Counted from the stretch's first letter, positions 10,260 through 21,876 are shown. The stretch is DNA of 64,000 nucleotides from Gari tellinella (GCA_922989275.2 OV277864.1:23323550-23387549), one strand, 5' to 3'. Translations and numbers: made by a program. Notes: generated from the sequence alone by a model not told the origin.

Positions 10260-10356
10260 CTGGGGGGCAAGATGGGGAGATCGGGGCTATGTTAAGATGG
10301 CCAGGAATAAGGGACGCAACTGCCGTATCACTGACTTTGCCAGTTTCCCTCAATAA
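10260..10356 (+). CDS. Cathepsin L-like protease, terminal exon with stop
   Basis: Begins after TCGCTGCAG. The first C completes the Ser of NSWG. It reads [16 protein letters not shown], then [14 protein letters not shown], then TAA at 10354-10356. The pattern matches NSWGxxWGxxGYVxMxR of cathepsin L. The ending differs from the common NxCGIAxxASYP: here Cys is followed by RITD and the last residues are SFPQ. With the four upstream exons this gives about 198 mature residues, so only about 20 residues of the mature N-terminus are outside the window. No inactivating lesion is visible. Confidence 0.9.
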
Positions 10357-10589
10357 CCAACATTATTCTGCAATGTTCAGTTAAAACGGCGTAGAGGCTA
10401 TTTTTTCTCCTTTAATTTAACCCATGTAAAACAGTTGTGATCCTGGTTAGATGGCAAATAACTCGGTGTTCGATCAAGATCCAAACTATTTTCCAAGTAA
10501 GTCATTAGTGAAAGGAAACTTGGGGTTATTCCGACTTTACTTATTTGAATGTAATAGAAAACTTGTTGACACTTCTAACTATTTATGTT

Positions 10590-10729
10590 CATCTGAGTGT
10601 CAAACTGTTTGGAGTATGATCAGACGCCGGGTTACCCGGCGTCTGATCTGGCTCCAAACTGTTTGCACTGGAAATAATAGTTTTAGTGTAAACGCGTTAA
10701 TAGGGAAAGAATAGCGCCTTCTCCATTGT
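10590..10729. mobile_element. TM1 MITE, right part
   Basis: Core palindrome at 10601-10665 and a variant right end (GCGCCTTCTCCATTG). Left terminal repeat not found. In the presumed cathepsin 3' UTR. Confidence 0.55.
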
Positions 10730-10875
10730 ACAGTACATTACCTGTTCGACAAAACACCAATATGATCAAGGCCCAGAGACAGGGAATGCTGCGGGACATT
10801 TTTCTTCGTATCTTTTATACCACCATAGATCTGTTTTTCTTCATTATATATCCTTTTCTTTCCTCGGTCATTTGC

Positions 10876-10881
10876 AATAAA
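10876..10881 (+). promoter_or_regulatory. Possible polyadenylation signal of the cathepsin gene
   Basis: AATAAA lies about 520 bp after the stop codon and is followed by T/G-rich sequence (TTTGTTGTATTGTTTTAATG). It fits a 3' end. The 3' UTR would then contain a TM1-type hairpin copy at 10590-10729. No transcript evidence is available here. Confidence 0.35.
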
Positions 10882-11139
10882 CTCAGAAAGACTTTGTTGT
10901 ATTGTTTTAATGTTGTTTAGCTGCAGTTTAAATTCATCCTGTCACTATATTGTTAAGAAACAAATGAGTCTGACGAAGAGGACCTTGCAGGACCTGTGTC
11001 GGAAATCAACCATAAGTAAGTAAGTATATTTATCACATAAAGCCGACTCTGGGAGTGTTATAAAGCCATTCAATAAACTATAGTGAAATATCAATATTTG
11101 GGCTCCGGCCCTACCTGTTCGTCCACGAGCGCTGCATGG

Positions 11140-11445
11140 CACTGGGCGCCAAATGACGTCATTTGCCATGGCATTACTGTAAACAACGTCAAGTTTTGGC
11201 GGAAAATACATATGGCGGAGAGACAAAAAACTACGGATTCAGTTCACTTAAAAGGGTTTTAAAATGTTTATGTGATAAATAGGATCTAACATTCGTGCTC
11301 ATTATTTATCATTCTTAATAAACTCGTTGACTAAAACAAATATAACGCTCGCCAAGGCTCGCGTCATATTGTTTTAGTCAACTCGTTTATTAAAAATGAT
11401 AATTAATGAGCACTCATGTTAGATCCTCTATATCCATACCAAAAT
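11140..11445. mobile_element. Hairpin element with ATGACGTCAT arm, second copy
   Basis: The inner hairpin at about 11264-11440 (TAGGATCTAACATTCGTGCT and inverse) lies beside ATGACGTCATTT and TAAACAACGTC, as at 7755-7800. The inner hairpins of the two copies differ. Confidence 0.5.
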
Positions 11446-11698
11446 CACAGAAAATCGATAGATAAGTCCCGGAATTTACAGCCACGTTGTAAAGCCCAAT
11501 GTTATAAATTGCAGACGACAGCTTTACCGCCATGTTTTTTGTCTGCTATAACCCTTTCAGCAATGTAATATCGTCTGCTTTGATACTGTTGTCTGCAATA
11601 TTTGTTTTCAAAGATATATTTGACTGTAGATATGCTTACTCTGATCACCATATCAATAAATTAGGATACTAGTATATAACTTTTCTGAATACGTTTTG

Positions 11699-11946
11699 CA
11701 GGGCTGCCATAAGTTGATCATAAAAATCCTAAGATTTCAATTTTTCAGACGCAATTTCACTTATGGTACCTTTACCCCATAGTCTGTTTCCTGTTTTGAA
11801 GACACATGACTGCTTAAAGCAGGTTGAAAGTAAAGCAGAATGCACCTAAAAGCGCATTCTGCTTTACTTTCAGCCTGTTTTAAGCTACGATCTGATAAGA
11901 TAAAAATCTGATGACTTAGGAAAAATCCGGAGAAATGGCAGCCCTA
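11699..11946. mobile_element. SX2 MITE with PB1-type core
   Basis: Left CAGGGCTGCCATAAG, right AATGGCAGCCCT. The centre (about 11815-11884) is the same palindrome found in PB1, yet no PB1 termini are present. Confidence 0.7.
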
Positions 11947-11949
11947 CCT

Positions 11950-13130
11950 TTTGAACACCCAATGAATGCATGATTTACAAACAGTGTACCTATGAAGAGT
12001 ACACCTATCCTATAGTGCAAATTATATACCAAGATTAGATAACTAAAATGAATGAATGGTGTTTTACAGCCCATAGACATAAGATGGTCATTTAGGGAAA
12101 ATGAACTAGATATAATTGAAAAATGGAACTGTTCATTTGTGGATCCAAGGGTAAATGAATTTACTGATTAATGAAGCAAGAACAATGACAAACTTTACCA
12201 ATTTTTATTTCACTTATATAGTCAATATTTAAACCTTTGGTTTATAAAGATTTAGCATCCTACAGTTATTTGGGTAGGGGTTTCTTTTACAATATAATGC
12301 AAAATGACAGTGTAGACCCAGATTAGAGGTCTCCTGTAGGAAACCTCTGATCTGGGTCTACACTGCTTACATAGAACAAGTGTATTCTTCACAGGTACAG
12401 TGCTTGTAAATGACACATACATGTATATGCATTGCTACAGTTTAATACAATACACATGAAATGCTTTCTTTCGATTGGCCATTGTTACAAGGTTTCTTAC
12501 ATATTTCAAACTATAATATAGCCTTACGTTAAACACCAAACTGGAATTATTTCCCTTTTAACCCATACATACACCTTTTTACACTTCTAAGAATGACAAG
12601 TAGTTCAAAGTTAGGACTTAGTTCTGAACATGAAATGTACAAGGTATTTTCAGTACCTTTACAGATGGGTTCTGCTTTACCTTGGCAAACAGTGTAGACC
12701 CTGATCAAAGAGCTCTTTTATAAACCCTTTGGTCAGTGCCTGCAATGTTGGTCATTTTGCAATATGTTGTTTAAATCAACTCCAAATAGTCATATAATTG
12801 AAATATGGACAAGCCCTAATTGGAAACTGGAATCATTCATTTGAAATAATAGGGATTAATGAGATAAGCTGTGTCCATGATTCTTCTAGGTTATTCATTT
12901 TGACTTACTTTTTTAGGGTAGACAAAACAAAAAATACATGTGTATAACAAAATAAAAAGCAAGGGAGGAATTTCTGATCTTTATATAAATCTGCTTATTA
13001 AAATTATTAGTGAAATGTCAACCATGCTTACATATTATTGATATTATTCCACAATAAGTTCAAGCTATATATCTATTAACACTTCAAACAGTAAGACCTG
13101 TGCTAAGCTGCCAGTCAATTAAGATGTTAA
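11950..13130. other. Intergenic sequence with hairpins, no gene
   Basis: Hairpin at 12305-12370 (AGTGTAGACCCAGATTAGAG and inverse) and half hairpins at 12690 and 11975-12000. The rest is AT-rich with no exon-like segment that I could recognise. Confidence 0.6.
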
Positions 13131-13202
13131 TTGAGATCACTAAATACAGGCTACTGCTCAATGCAGGGCAAAATCAATACAGAAATAGCCTTTAGGAAAT
13201 AT

Positions 13203-13376
13203 AGTAAAACCTCTATATTACAACCACAACAACAACGGATAATTCATTGTATAAAAGACAGGTGACAGCTTCAAAAAGGTGACAGTAAAACAGTTCTACT
13301 GGCGCCTTGCTTTAAGCAGTCACCTCTCATAAACTAATTAACATAATTTAGTGGTTGTAATAGAGAGATTTTACTG
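13203..13376. mobile_element. TM2 MITE
   Basis: TAGTAAAACCTCTATATTAC and inverse, ending ATTTTACTG before TA. Inner arms partly deleted. Confidence 0.65.
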
Positions 13377-13479
13377 TACTGCAAACGCATCTCAATACGA
13401 GCCAAAAGTACTGCAGAAAGTCCTTTTAGGAAAAACTGCAATTTCTCCCTATTAGTTGTTTTCAGTTTGTTTTTATGAC

Positions 13480-13565
13480 AGGTGATTGCTTAAAGCAGGC
13501 TGAAAGTAAAACAGAAATCCTATTAAGAAGCTTTCTGTTTTACTTTGAGCCTGCTTTAAGCATCA
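13480..13565. repeat. Isolated PB1/TM2-type palindromic core
   Basis: GCTTAAAGCAGGCTGAAAGT and inverse around 13530, flanked by GACAGGTGATT but without recognisable terminal repeats. Confidence 0.55.
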
Positions 13566-13651
13566 AACTGTAAGACTGCAAGAAAACTGTTCTATGTCTC
13601 TTACAGAGCATAGTAAAAGCATAGAAAATTATCTCTTATGATGAAAAAATA

Positions 13652-14063
13652 ACCCTTTTGCACCCAGTGGATTGTTCCATTCTTATATATTGGATTAACC
13701 CATTTTTTATCTAAGGGGTGCCTGGTCTACATTTTAATTTTTGTTTCGTTTCATATTAAATTACTATCAGCAAACATTGTAGATTCTGATCAGAGTCTAC
13801 ACTGTTTGCCTATGTCCCATACTAGTACAGTAAAACCTCGCTATTGAGACCACTAAAACGAAGGCTAATTGATTGTATCATAGACATGTGACAGCTTAAA
13901 GCAATGTGACAGTGAAACAGAAAGCTCCTATAGGAGCCTTCTGTTTCACTGTCATCTTGCTTTAAGCAGTTACCTTTCGTAAACGCGATAATAATTAACA
14001 TAATTTAGTGGTCGTAATAGAGAGGTTTTACTGTATATGGGATCGTGGGCACAAATGGGTCAA
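13652..14063. mobile_element. PB3 MITE split by a TM2 insertion
   Basis: The left part (CCTTTTGCACCCAGTGG) runs to the core at about 13770-13820, then a complete TM2 element sits at 13828-14033, and PB3 resumes with TATGGGATCGTGGGCACAAA. This gives the order PB3 first, TM2 later. Confidence 0.7.
13828..14033. mobile_element. TM2 MITE nested in PB3
   Basis: CAGTAAAACCTCGCTATTG and inverse, TA flanks. Core around 13931 (GAAAGCTCCTATAGGAGCC). Confidence 0.75.
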
Positions 14064-14439
14064 ATGTTCTAATAGGAGCTTCTAAGGGCGTTAAAGGGTT
14101 AATACAGGGTAAAAGTAGTATGATAAACTCATGCCATGCCAATCTAAGACGTGTCCTTTCTGAAAGAATGCCATTTTCATCTTACTAACTGTAGAGTGGC
14201 TGCTTTAACACAGATCTGTACTGAATATTGCTATAAAACAACACAAGGTAGGGAGGGGTTCACAATGGCGGTTAAACAACCTGAGCAACAAAGGCCACAA
14301 GTGGTCTGTAAGCTAACTATACGTGCTTAACAACATATACATCAATTACACAGCTACAAACACAAATTACAGTCTAGAACACATTTTTCTTTCAATAAAA
14401 TGTCAAAAACTACATATTTTTGAGAATTCAGACAATTTA

Positions 14440-14875
14440 TTTTAAATCTCAGTGACAAGCAGTTTTGAGCCTGATCAGACGCCGGGTTACCCGGCGTCTG
14501 ATCTGGCTCAAAACTGTTTGTAATGGAAATAATTTTTTAGCACAAACATGTTAATAGGTAAAGAATAGCGCCTTCTCCATTGTACACTTGATATCAATAT
14601 TGTTTCTACTATCAGTAAATACTTTCCCCATTAGAATTGCCTTTACATATTCCTTATTGACATGCCTCTTCATGCTTCAACAGTTGAGATGTTTATTCTT
14701 TCCCAATAAACATGCCTACCCTAAATCTATTATTTCTAGTGCAAACAGTTTGGACCTAGATCAGACGCCGGGTAACCCGGCGTCTGATCAAGCTCCAAAA
14801 TGTTTGCCACTCAGATTTAAACATGTAGTCCGAATTGTCAACAAGTCATTTGCTACATTTTATTGCAATGTGTTT
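14440..14875. mobile_element. Two neighbouring TM1-related copies
   Basis: The first core is at 14461-14520 with right end GCGCCTTCTCCATTG at 14583. The second runs from about 14685, with TTATTCTTTCCCAATAAAC and core at 14742-14807. The termini are incomplete. Confidence 0.55.
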
Positions 14876-14878
14876 GCA

Positions 14879-15131
14879 TTTAACCATTACCCCTTAGCCT
14901 GTCTCTTGTTTTTGATGACAGATGACCACTTAAAGCAGGTTGAAAGTAAAGCAGAATGCGCCTTAAGGCGCATTCTGCTTTACTTTCAGCCTGCTTTAAG
15001 CTATTATCTGCTAGAATATAGAAAATATTTCTTATGACACTTATAACTAACAGTACAAATTATAATTATTTTCTTCAGTGAAGGAATAAATTGTAGGCCT
15101 AAAAAGGCGTATTTATGGGGTAATAGGTTAA
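14879..15131. mobile_element. PB1 MITE
   Basis: Perfect core at 14931-14999 with apex ATGCGCCTTAAGGCGCAT, right end GGGGTAATAGGTTAA. Confidence 0.75.
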
Positions 15132-15215
15132 GCAGGGGAGAAAAATTCTTCTCCGCTGTACCATGTCCTGATAAAGTGCCATGGGAAGCTTTACTTGTAT
15201 CAAGAAAGGGGGTGG

Positions 15216-15632
15216 TTAATCCACTACCCCATAGAAATGCATTTTTATACCTTTTATTTATTCCTCCACTGAAGAAAATAGTTCCAATATACACAGTCAT
15301 GAATAAGTTTTGTAAAAATTGTTTCCTTTATTCTAGCAGATGGTAGCTTAAAACAGGCTGAAAGTAAGGCAGAATGGGCCTTAAAGTATTCTGCTTTACT
15401 TTTAACCTGTTATAAGTGTCTACCTGTCTTCAAAATAGCAAACAGGCTATTGAGTAAAGTCGGCTAAAAGTAGAGCAGAATGCTCCTGAATGAGCTTTCT
15501 GTTTTACTCTCAGCCTGCTTTAAACTAGAAGCATATTCATGACTGTATAAAGTGGAACTATTTACTTCAATGGATGAATAAATTAAAAGTGTAATATGCC
15601 AATTTATAGGGCAATGGATTAAGCAGCTGTAA
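15216..15632. mobile_element. Two tandem PB1 MITEs
   Basis: The first (to about 15460) is nearly whole. The second lacks its left half and has a diverged core (AATGCTCCTGAATGAGC). Confidence 0.65.
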
Positions 15633-15845
15633 ATTGAAGGACAAAAGCCATAACGTGATACAATTACTTATATATCAGTTTAATCAGTTTAGAGTATAAA
15701 TTGTGTCACTGAAACAAATATTTGATATATACATGGTTTGACAATTCAACTTTTGCCATTTGTAACAAAATCTAATTGTATGAAGGTTTACTAATGGGAT
15801 GTACAAGTGGTATCTCCAAGCCTCTGTCATTCTCTTGTACAGTGG

Positions 15846-16048
15846 CAGGGCTGCCATAACTTGACATAAAAAATCCTAAGATTTCCAATTTGCATTTTTC
15901 AAGTGCGATTTTACGAATCGTACCTTTTTCCCATCGCCTGTTTCTAGTTTTGTTGACACGTGGCTGCTTAAAGCCTGCTTTAAGCTATCATTTACTAGAG
16001 AAAAAAAATCCGAAGATTTAGGAAAAATCTGGAGAAATGGCAGCCCTG
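15846..16048. mobile_element. SX2 MITE with 6-bp duplication
   Basis: CAGGGCTGCCATAA and TGGCAGCCCTG ends. Exact CAGTGG at 15840-15845 and 16049-16054. The inner PB1-type core has lost its left arm. Confidence 0.8.
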
Positions 16049-16062
16049 CAGTGGGCAACAAG

Positions 16063-16546
16063 TTATTAAGCCTTTTCTCCATAGTTCAAATAATTCCTCC
16101 ACTGAAGAAAATAGTCTCTTTTTATACAGTAATTAATATTAAACATCAGAAAAACTTCCTATACCCCAGAAAACAGTAGCTTAAAGCAGGCTGAAAGTAA
16201 ATCAGAATGCACCCTAAGGTGCATTCTACTTTACTTTCAACCTGCTTTAAGTAGTCATGTCTTAAAAACTTTATAAAGGCTATGGGGTAATGGGTTAACC
16301 CTTTCCCAAATAGAAGCACATTCTAGCACATTTAATTTATACCTCTACTGAAGAAACTAGTTCCAATATGTACAGTAATAAATAGGTATCATAAGAACTA
16401 TTTTTTATATTCTAGCAGATGGTAGCCTAAAGCAGGCTAAAAGTAAAGCAGAATGCGCCTTAAGGCACATTCTGCTTTTCTTTCAGCCAGCTTTAAGAGG
16501 TCAACTATCTTCAAATCTAGAAACAGGCTATAAGGTAAAGGGTTAA
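16063..16546. mobile_element. Two tandem PB1 MITEs
   Basis: The first ends TATGGGGTAATGGGTTAA at about 16297. The second starts there, with core around 16430-16500 and end GGTAAAGGGTTAA. They share a boundary TTAA, as if one inserted at the edge of the other. Confidence 0.7.
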
Positions 16547-16967
16547 ACGGGGAGAAATTCTTTCCTAATCAATTCATTTTCCTAAAACAATTATGTCCAT
16601 TGCAATAGGTGAGATCAGACGCCGGGTAACTCTGGGTTTGATCAGACTACAAACTATTTGCCATAAGTTTTCTATGTTGATAAGTTTTCAAGAAACAGTC
16701 TTTCTATACATTGTACTATGGCCCAACTGACTGAGATCGGAAAACATTCTAGAGCCCTGATAATTTCCGTAATGACAAAGTCGTAGCACTCTATGGGTGA
16801 GAAGGGGAGAGAAGGGTTCTATGATGCCTATGTGTAAGAAAAGGGTTAATTGTGACAATGACAGAAGCTTATCATTGACAAACCACCACGGCACATCCTA
16901 TGAGTAAATCCAAAAATGTCATATACACATCAGCACAGTAGGAGTAATGGCAAACACCCTTCATATC

Positions 16968-17182
16968 TTAACCCTTAGCCCGCCAAATAAATTGTCGTCT
17001 GCTATATTTCTCGTCTGCTTTCAAGTTTCAAAGTGCTTCAAAGTTGCTCAAAATTGCTGAAAATGTTGTCCGAGTGTCAAACAGCTTGGATCCGGATGAG
17101 ACGCCGAGTTACTCGGCGTCTCATCCGGATCCAAGTTGTTTGCATATCGAGCTATAGTCGTGAGTGGCAGGCTAAGGGTTAA
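16968..17182. mobile_element. PB4-like MITE (TTAACCCTTAGCCCGCCA ends)
   Basis: TTAACCCTTAGCCCGCCA and TGGCAGGCTAAGGGTTAA, TTAA at both ends. The subterminal part has GTCGTCTGC motifs. Core at 17077-17143 with apex ACGCCGAGTTACTCGGCGT. Confidence 0.7.
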
Positions 17183-17677
17183 CCCATTACCACATAAATA
17201 TGCCTTTGTAGGCAAATAATGAATTCTCCTCTAGGAAAAGTAGTCCACACCTAGGAAGTCCTGAATATTAAACCAGGAGCTCTTAAATATCTATAAATCT
17301 CAGTCCCTGATTAAACACAGAAGATATTTCCAGCATCTTTCTAGATGGTAGCTTAACTCTTTCCTCCCTGAAACTTTAAATGGACAATTCCAGTTTCCAT
17401 TTTAGTCTAGTCCATTTCTGACTTTTAAGGGTTGTTTTTGTCAATGTTTGGCATTATGACAAACAGTGAAGACCCTGATCAGAGGGCTCCTAGGAGCCCT
17501 CTGATCTGGGTCTTCACTGTTTGTATACGAAAAGTGTACTATTTAAATGTACACTGTTTGCAAAGGACGCCAATATGCGGGACTAGGGTTCAAAGGGTTA
17601 AGGAGCATTCTGCTTTACTTTCAACCTGTTTTGAATATTAACCTGTCTTCAAACACTAGAAACAGGCTATGTGGTAA
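17183..17677. mobile_element. PB1 MITE split by PB2 and bordered by SX2
   Basis: Left part TAACCCATTACCACATAAAT to GATGGTAGC at 17352, then PB2 at 17353-17601, then PB1 resumes with GGAGCATTCTGCTTTACTTT up to AGGCTATGTGGTAA. SX2 inserted in its last bases. Confidence 0.7.
17353..17601. mobile_element. PB2 MITE inside PB1
   Basis: TTAACTCTTTCCTCCCTGAA at the left, CAAAGGGTTAA at the right. TTAA is duplicated and splits PB1 at its own TTAA. Core apex GGGCTCCTAGGAGCCC. Confidence 0.8.
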
Positions 17678-17932
17678 CAGGGCTGCCATAAGTTGACATG
17701 AAAAATCCTAAGATTTCCAAATTTGCATTTTTCAAGTGCGATTTTACGAATCGTACCTTTACCCCATAGCCTTTTTCTTGTTTTGTTGACATGCGACTAC
17801 TTAAAGCAGGCTGTAAGTTAAGCTGAATGCGCCTTAGGGCGCATTCTGCTTTACTTTCAGCCTGCTTTAAGCTACCATGAACTGGGAAAAAATTCGGAGA
17901 TTTAGGAAAAATCCGGAGAAATGGCAGCCCTG
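17678..17932. mobile_element. SX2 MITE with 6-bp duplication TGGTAA
   Basis: Flanked by TGGTAA at 17672-17677 and 17933-17938. The inner core (17800-17873) is the PB1 palindrome. Confidence 0.8.
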
Positions 17933-18163
17933 TGGTAAAGGGGTAATGAAACTGATGTGTATGTGATACCAACATATTGGGGGATGTACTACATCCACAC
18001 AACCTAAGACAAAGATGCCCTGTACATGCTGAAACTTCATTGTTGGCTGCCTAAACCCTTTAGATATGGGAATATAGTTTCACTTCTAGAGTTAACCCCT
18101 TCATTGCCATGGTGTTATCCTTCACTATTGAGATCATCATTGATTGCCATGACATCATCTGCT

Positions 18164-18665
18164 TTAACCCTTAACCCCATAGAAGCCCCTTTAACTCTTT
18201 CCTCCCTAAAACTTTAAATGGACAATTCCAGTTCCCATTTTAGTCTAGTCCATTTCTGACTTTTAATGGTTGTTTTTGTCAATGTTTGGCATTATGACAA
18301 ACAGTGAAGACCCTGATCAGAGGGCTCCTTTCGGAGCCCTCTGATCTGGGTCTTCAGTGTTTGCATAGGACAAGTGTACTATTCACATGTACACTGTTTG
18401 AAAAGGACGCCTATATGCGGGACTAGGGTTCAAAGGGTTAAGCGTATTAACAAATTTTCTCCACTGACGAAAATAGAAAAATTATAAGTCATTAACATGT
18501 ACAAAAATAAATATTTTCTATATCTTAGCAGATGGTGGCTTAATGCAGGCTGAAGGTAAAGTAGAAAGTGCCTTAAGGCACTTTCTGCTTTACTTTCAAC
18601 CTACTTTAAGTCCTCACCTGTCTTCAAAACTAGAAACAGGCTGTGGAATAAAGCCTTAACTAACT
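18164..18665. mobile_element. PB1 MITE split by PB2
   Basis: Left end TTAACCCCATAGAAGCCCC, PB2 at 18191-18441, then the rest with core 18538-18611 (GAAAGTGCCTTAAGGCAC). Confidence 0.7.
18191..18441. mobile_element. PB2 MITE inside PB1
   Basis: Same orientation as the copy at 17353. Apex GGGCTCCTTTCGGAGCCC. TTAA at both junctions. Confidence 0.8.
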
Positions 18666-18750
18666 ATTATCATCTGCGTTCCACAATGTGTGATCAGGAT
18701 TCAACTGATTGCAAATAACCATTCTAATTGAGATCAAGCTATGAAGAGGT

Positions 18751-19004
18751 TTACCAATTACCAGATAGCCTGTTTCTAGTTTTGGAAATAGGTGACTACT
18801 TAAAGCAGGTTGAAAGTAAAGCAGAATGTGCCATATGGCGCATTCTGGTTTACTTTCAGTCTGCTTTAAGCTATTACCTGTTAGAATAAGGAAAGTATTA
18901 AATATGCCAGATATTTATTACGGTATAATTTGGAATTATTTTCTTCAGTGGATGAATAAAATGCATATGCTGAAAGTCGCTTCTATAAGGGAAAGGGGGG
19001 TTAA
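18751..19004. mobile_element. PB1 MITE
   Basis: Core 18799-18871 with apex TGTGCCATATGGCGCA. Right end AAAGGGGGGTTAA. Confidence 0.65.
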
Positions 19005-19094
19005 CAATTCTATATTTGTAGAAATGCAATCCTTCTAGTGGCAACCAAATCTGATATTGATCAGACACAGTGCTACCCTGTATCTGATCTAGAT

Positions 19095-19287
19095 CAGGGC
19101 TCCAGATAAGGGTAGTACATGTATTTCAAAACTTAAAATCTTTATTTCTGCATTAAACCCTATGGTGTCACTACTCATTTGAATCATCTCTTCGAGACGA
19201 TCAAAATGAATAGTAACACCATAGGGTTTGGTGCTGAAATGAGTGAAAAAATGTGACTTGTTCAGTTTATTCCCTCTTATCTGGAGA
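19095..19287. mobile_element. SX1 MITE
   Basis: AGGGCTCCAGATAAGG at the left and CCTCTTATCTGGAG at the right. Inner palindrome around 19196 (ACTCATTTGAATCATCTC). The right terminus is shortened. Confidence 0.7.
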
Positions 19288-19464
19288 TTTGTAGATCCAA
19301 ACAAAGTGTCAAAATAGTGTAATGTTCAGCTGCCACTCATTGAGAAAGCAGTGAAATTTCTACAATGAAACTGTAACTACTGACTACAGAACAAGAGTAA
19401 TCCTTTAGGAGCTTTCTGCATTAATATTGTTCTTCAACCAGCCATCATCTTTATAAATAAAATA

Positions 19465-19908
19465 CAGTAAAACTTCGCTATTACTATCATTAAAAGGAAG
19501 GCTAATTGATTGTATAATAGACAAGTGACAGCTTGAAGCAAGGTAACAAGGAAACAGAAAGCTCCTAAAGGATCTTTCTGTTTCACTGTCACATTGCTTT
19601 AAGTGGTAAACACCCTAATATTTAATTTAATTTAGTGGTCGTAATAGAGGGGTTCTACTGTATATGAAAATTGAGAAGGTGTCTCTATCAACTGCCCCAA
19701 TGGCCAACTACAGTAAAACCTCTCTGTAGCCACCACTACAAAGAATGCTAATTGATTGTATAAAAGACAGGTGCCAGCTTAAAGCAAGGTGAAAGTCAAA
19801 CAGAAAGCTCCTAAAGAAGCTTTCTGTTTTACTGTCTTTTTGCTTAAACAGTCACCTGTCTTAAACATATAGTAACCCATGCAGTTTAGTGGTTGTAATA
19901 GAGAGTTT
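19465..19908. mobile_element. Two TM2 MITEs close together
   Basis: Copy 1 at 19465-19660 has CAGTAAAACTTCGCTATTAC and inverse. Copy 2 at 19711-19908 starts CAGTAAAACCTCTCTGTAG and has a decayed right end. Both have the GAAAGCTCC core. Confidence 0.7.
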
Positions 19909-19998
19909 TTTTCAAGACATTCAACTCACTATTTTCCAGTAGAAGCTGCTTACATGGATTTTAGCCATTTCATTCACAACTCCAGGATGTAGCCTGGC

Positions 19999-20140
19999 CC
20001 TATGCTTATAAAAAAAAGTTTGAGTTGAGTTTGATTTCATTCTCAAGCCTTTGCTTGGTCAGATTCGAGCATATGCTCAAATCTGACCAATCAAAAGCTT
20101 AAGAATGATATCAGACTCGACTCAAAACGTTTTATTCCTG
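19999..20140. mobile_element. Hairpin element (AAGTTTGAGTTGAG type), copy 1
   Basis: Arms meet around 20070 (TCGAGCATATGCTCAAATCT). A related longer copy is at 31809-31964. Confidence 0.6.
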
Positions 20141-20337
20141 GGTCACCTGTGTTTTCAATCCCATTAGCGGAATTTTTTGCGTATGCACATACATATTGTC
20201 ATATTTGTTAATTGTTCATGGATCGAATTCTACACTGAATAATCTTTAACAAAAGTATTAAGAAACTCAAAAGGTAAAATATACTCAAAGTGAAAATATA
20301 TGTACTTATTTATGACCAGGTCATTGCTCTGGAGCAC

Positions 20338-20370
20338 TCAGATACGGTCTTGTAAATTCGCCCCCTCCAA
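20338..20370 (-). CDS. Weak candidate for the terminal arrestin exon
   Basis: An acceptor-like TTTACCAG is followed in phase 0 by LEGANLQDRI and TGA. The region 20.15-20.87 kb is one of the few stretches between the genes without a recognised transposon, as expected for a terminal exon with 3' UTR. The peptide is too short to recognise, and the distance from exon 8 is 10 kb. This is a guess, not a call. Confidence 0.15.
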   Translation of the reverse strand: MEGANLQDRI

Positions 20371-20872
20371 CTGGTAAATATGTCAAAATGGCATCATCAT
20401 TTTAAAAACACAGTGTAGTTCTATTTGGTGGAAATACTTTTATGAAAATAGCTGTAAATAACTAAGGGATGCAAATCCAAAAAAAATTGTTATCTAAATG
20501 TCTAGCAGAAACACTTTGCAATATGGATGGGATTTACAAGAAGGTGCGAATTGACAAGAATCAAGGATAATGGGTCTTGACAGTAATATATAAACCAACT
20601 CAATCTCCGCACATACAGGGCAAAACACATCTATACTGACTAAACAAACCAACAAATACCTACACACGAAACAATAATAAATTAAATATAAATATAATGT
20701 AACAACACTTATAAGTTACATTTGATGTAACAGGATGATAATTAATTATATACCATTGTTTTAATCTGATAACTACATATATGTCATCGTACAAACAAAT
20801 ACATAATATAAAATATGAAAAAAACTTGTTTTAAAACAATGAAAAATATGAATGATTTCTGATCATGAATTT

Positions 20873-21065
20873 AGAGCTCCAGATAAGGTGAGTATTTCAA
20901 AACAACAAAATTCCTTATGCCTACACCAAACCATATCATGTGACTACTCATTAGAAACATTGTTTTGTGAGGTTCTAACGAGTTGTCCCAACATAGGGTT
21001 TGGTATAGGCATAAAGGAGAAAATATAGAAAATAAGCGGTTTACACACACTTATCTGGAGCCCTG
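20873..21065. mobile_element. SX1 MITE
   Basis: AGAGCTCCAGATAAGG and ACTTATCTGGAGCCCTG. The inner arms around 20965 are diverged relative to other copies. Confidence 0.7.
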
Positions 21066-21175
21066 TAATGAAATAATGATTTTATATAGTATGATCACCA
21101 GTAGAAAATGATGTCTCCTCCCTACTAAAAAATTATATAAGCATCAGTAAACAATGAATTCTCCCTACAGTTGTA

Positions 21176-21421
21176 CAGTGGAGAATGTGTTATTCTTTCC
21201 CAATAAACGCGTTTACGCTAAAACTATTATTTGCAGTGCAAACAGTTTGGAGCCAGATCAGACGCCGGGTAACCCGGCGTCTGATCAGGCTCCAAACTGT
21301 TTGCCACCAAGATAAACATGAAATATCAGAATTGTCCAAAAGTTGTACATTTCTACGTTTTAGCGCTTTGCGTTTGCGTATGTTTGCGTTTAAACGGGAA
21401 AGAATAACAGATTCTCCACTG
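21176..21421. mobile_element. TM1 MITE
   Basis: TA-flanked, nearly identical to the copy at 6030, same orientation. Core at 21239-21303. Confidence 0.8.
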
Positions 21422-21489
21422 TAGTGTCTTTCAACACTGACTAAATGCCGTCTGCTTCAAAATAGTTGTCTGCTGAAATAATAAAACCA

Positions 21490-21679
21490 GAGCTCCAGAT
21501 AAGGGGAGTATTTCAAAAACTAAAATTTTTATTTCTGAATTAAACCATATGGTGTCACTACTCATTAGAATCATCTCGAAGAGACGATTCTAATGAGTAG
21601 TGACACCATAGGATTCAGGCTACACTTAGTGAGAAAATGTTGGATTTGTTCTGTTTACTCCCTCTTTTCTGGAGCCCTG
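21490..21679. mobile_element. SX1 MITE with 7-bp duplication ATAAAAC
   Basis: CAGAGCTCCAGATAAGGGG and TCTGGAGCCCTG, with ATAAAAC immediately outside each end. Perfect inner palindrome around 21580. Confidence 0.75.
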
Positions 21680-21876
21680 ATAAAACTGACTCATTTTTTC
21701 TGTATACTGTCTTAAAATATGATCCATGTGGCAAACAGTTAGATCCAGATCATAGAACAAGTTACTATGGGGTGTCTGATCAGGATCCAAACAGTTTACA
21801 ATAGTGATTAAAGTTACCACAAGTCCTCTTGTGAAGGCAAACATGTAAAAAGGGGTATATAATTACTCTATACATC

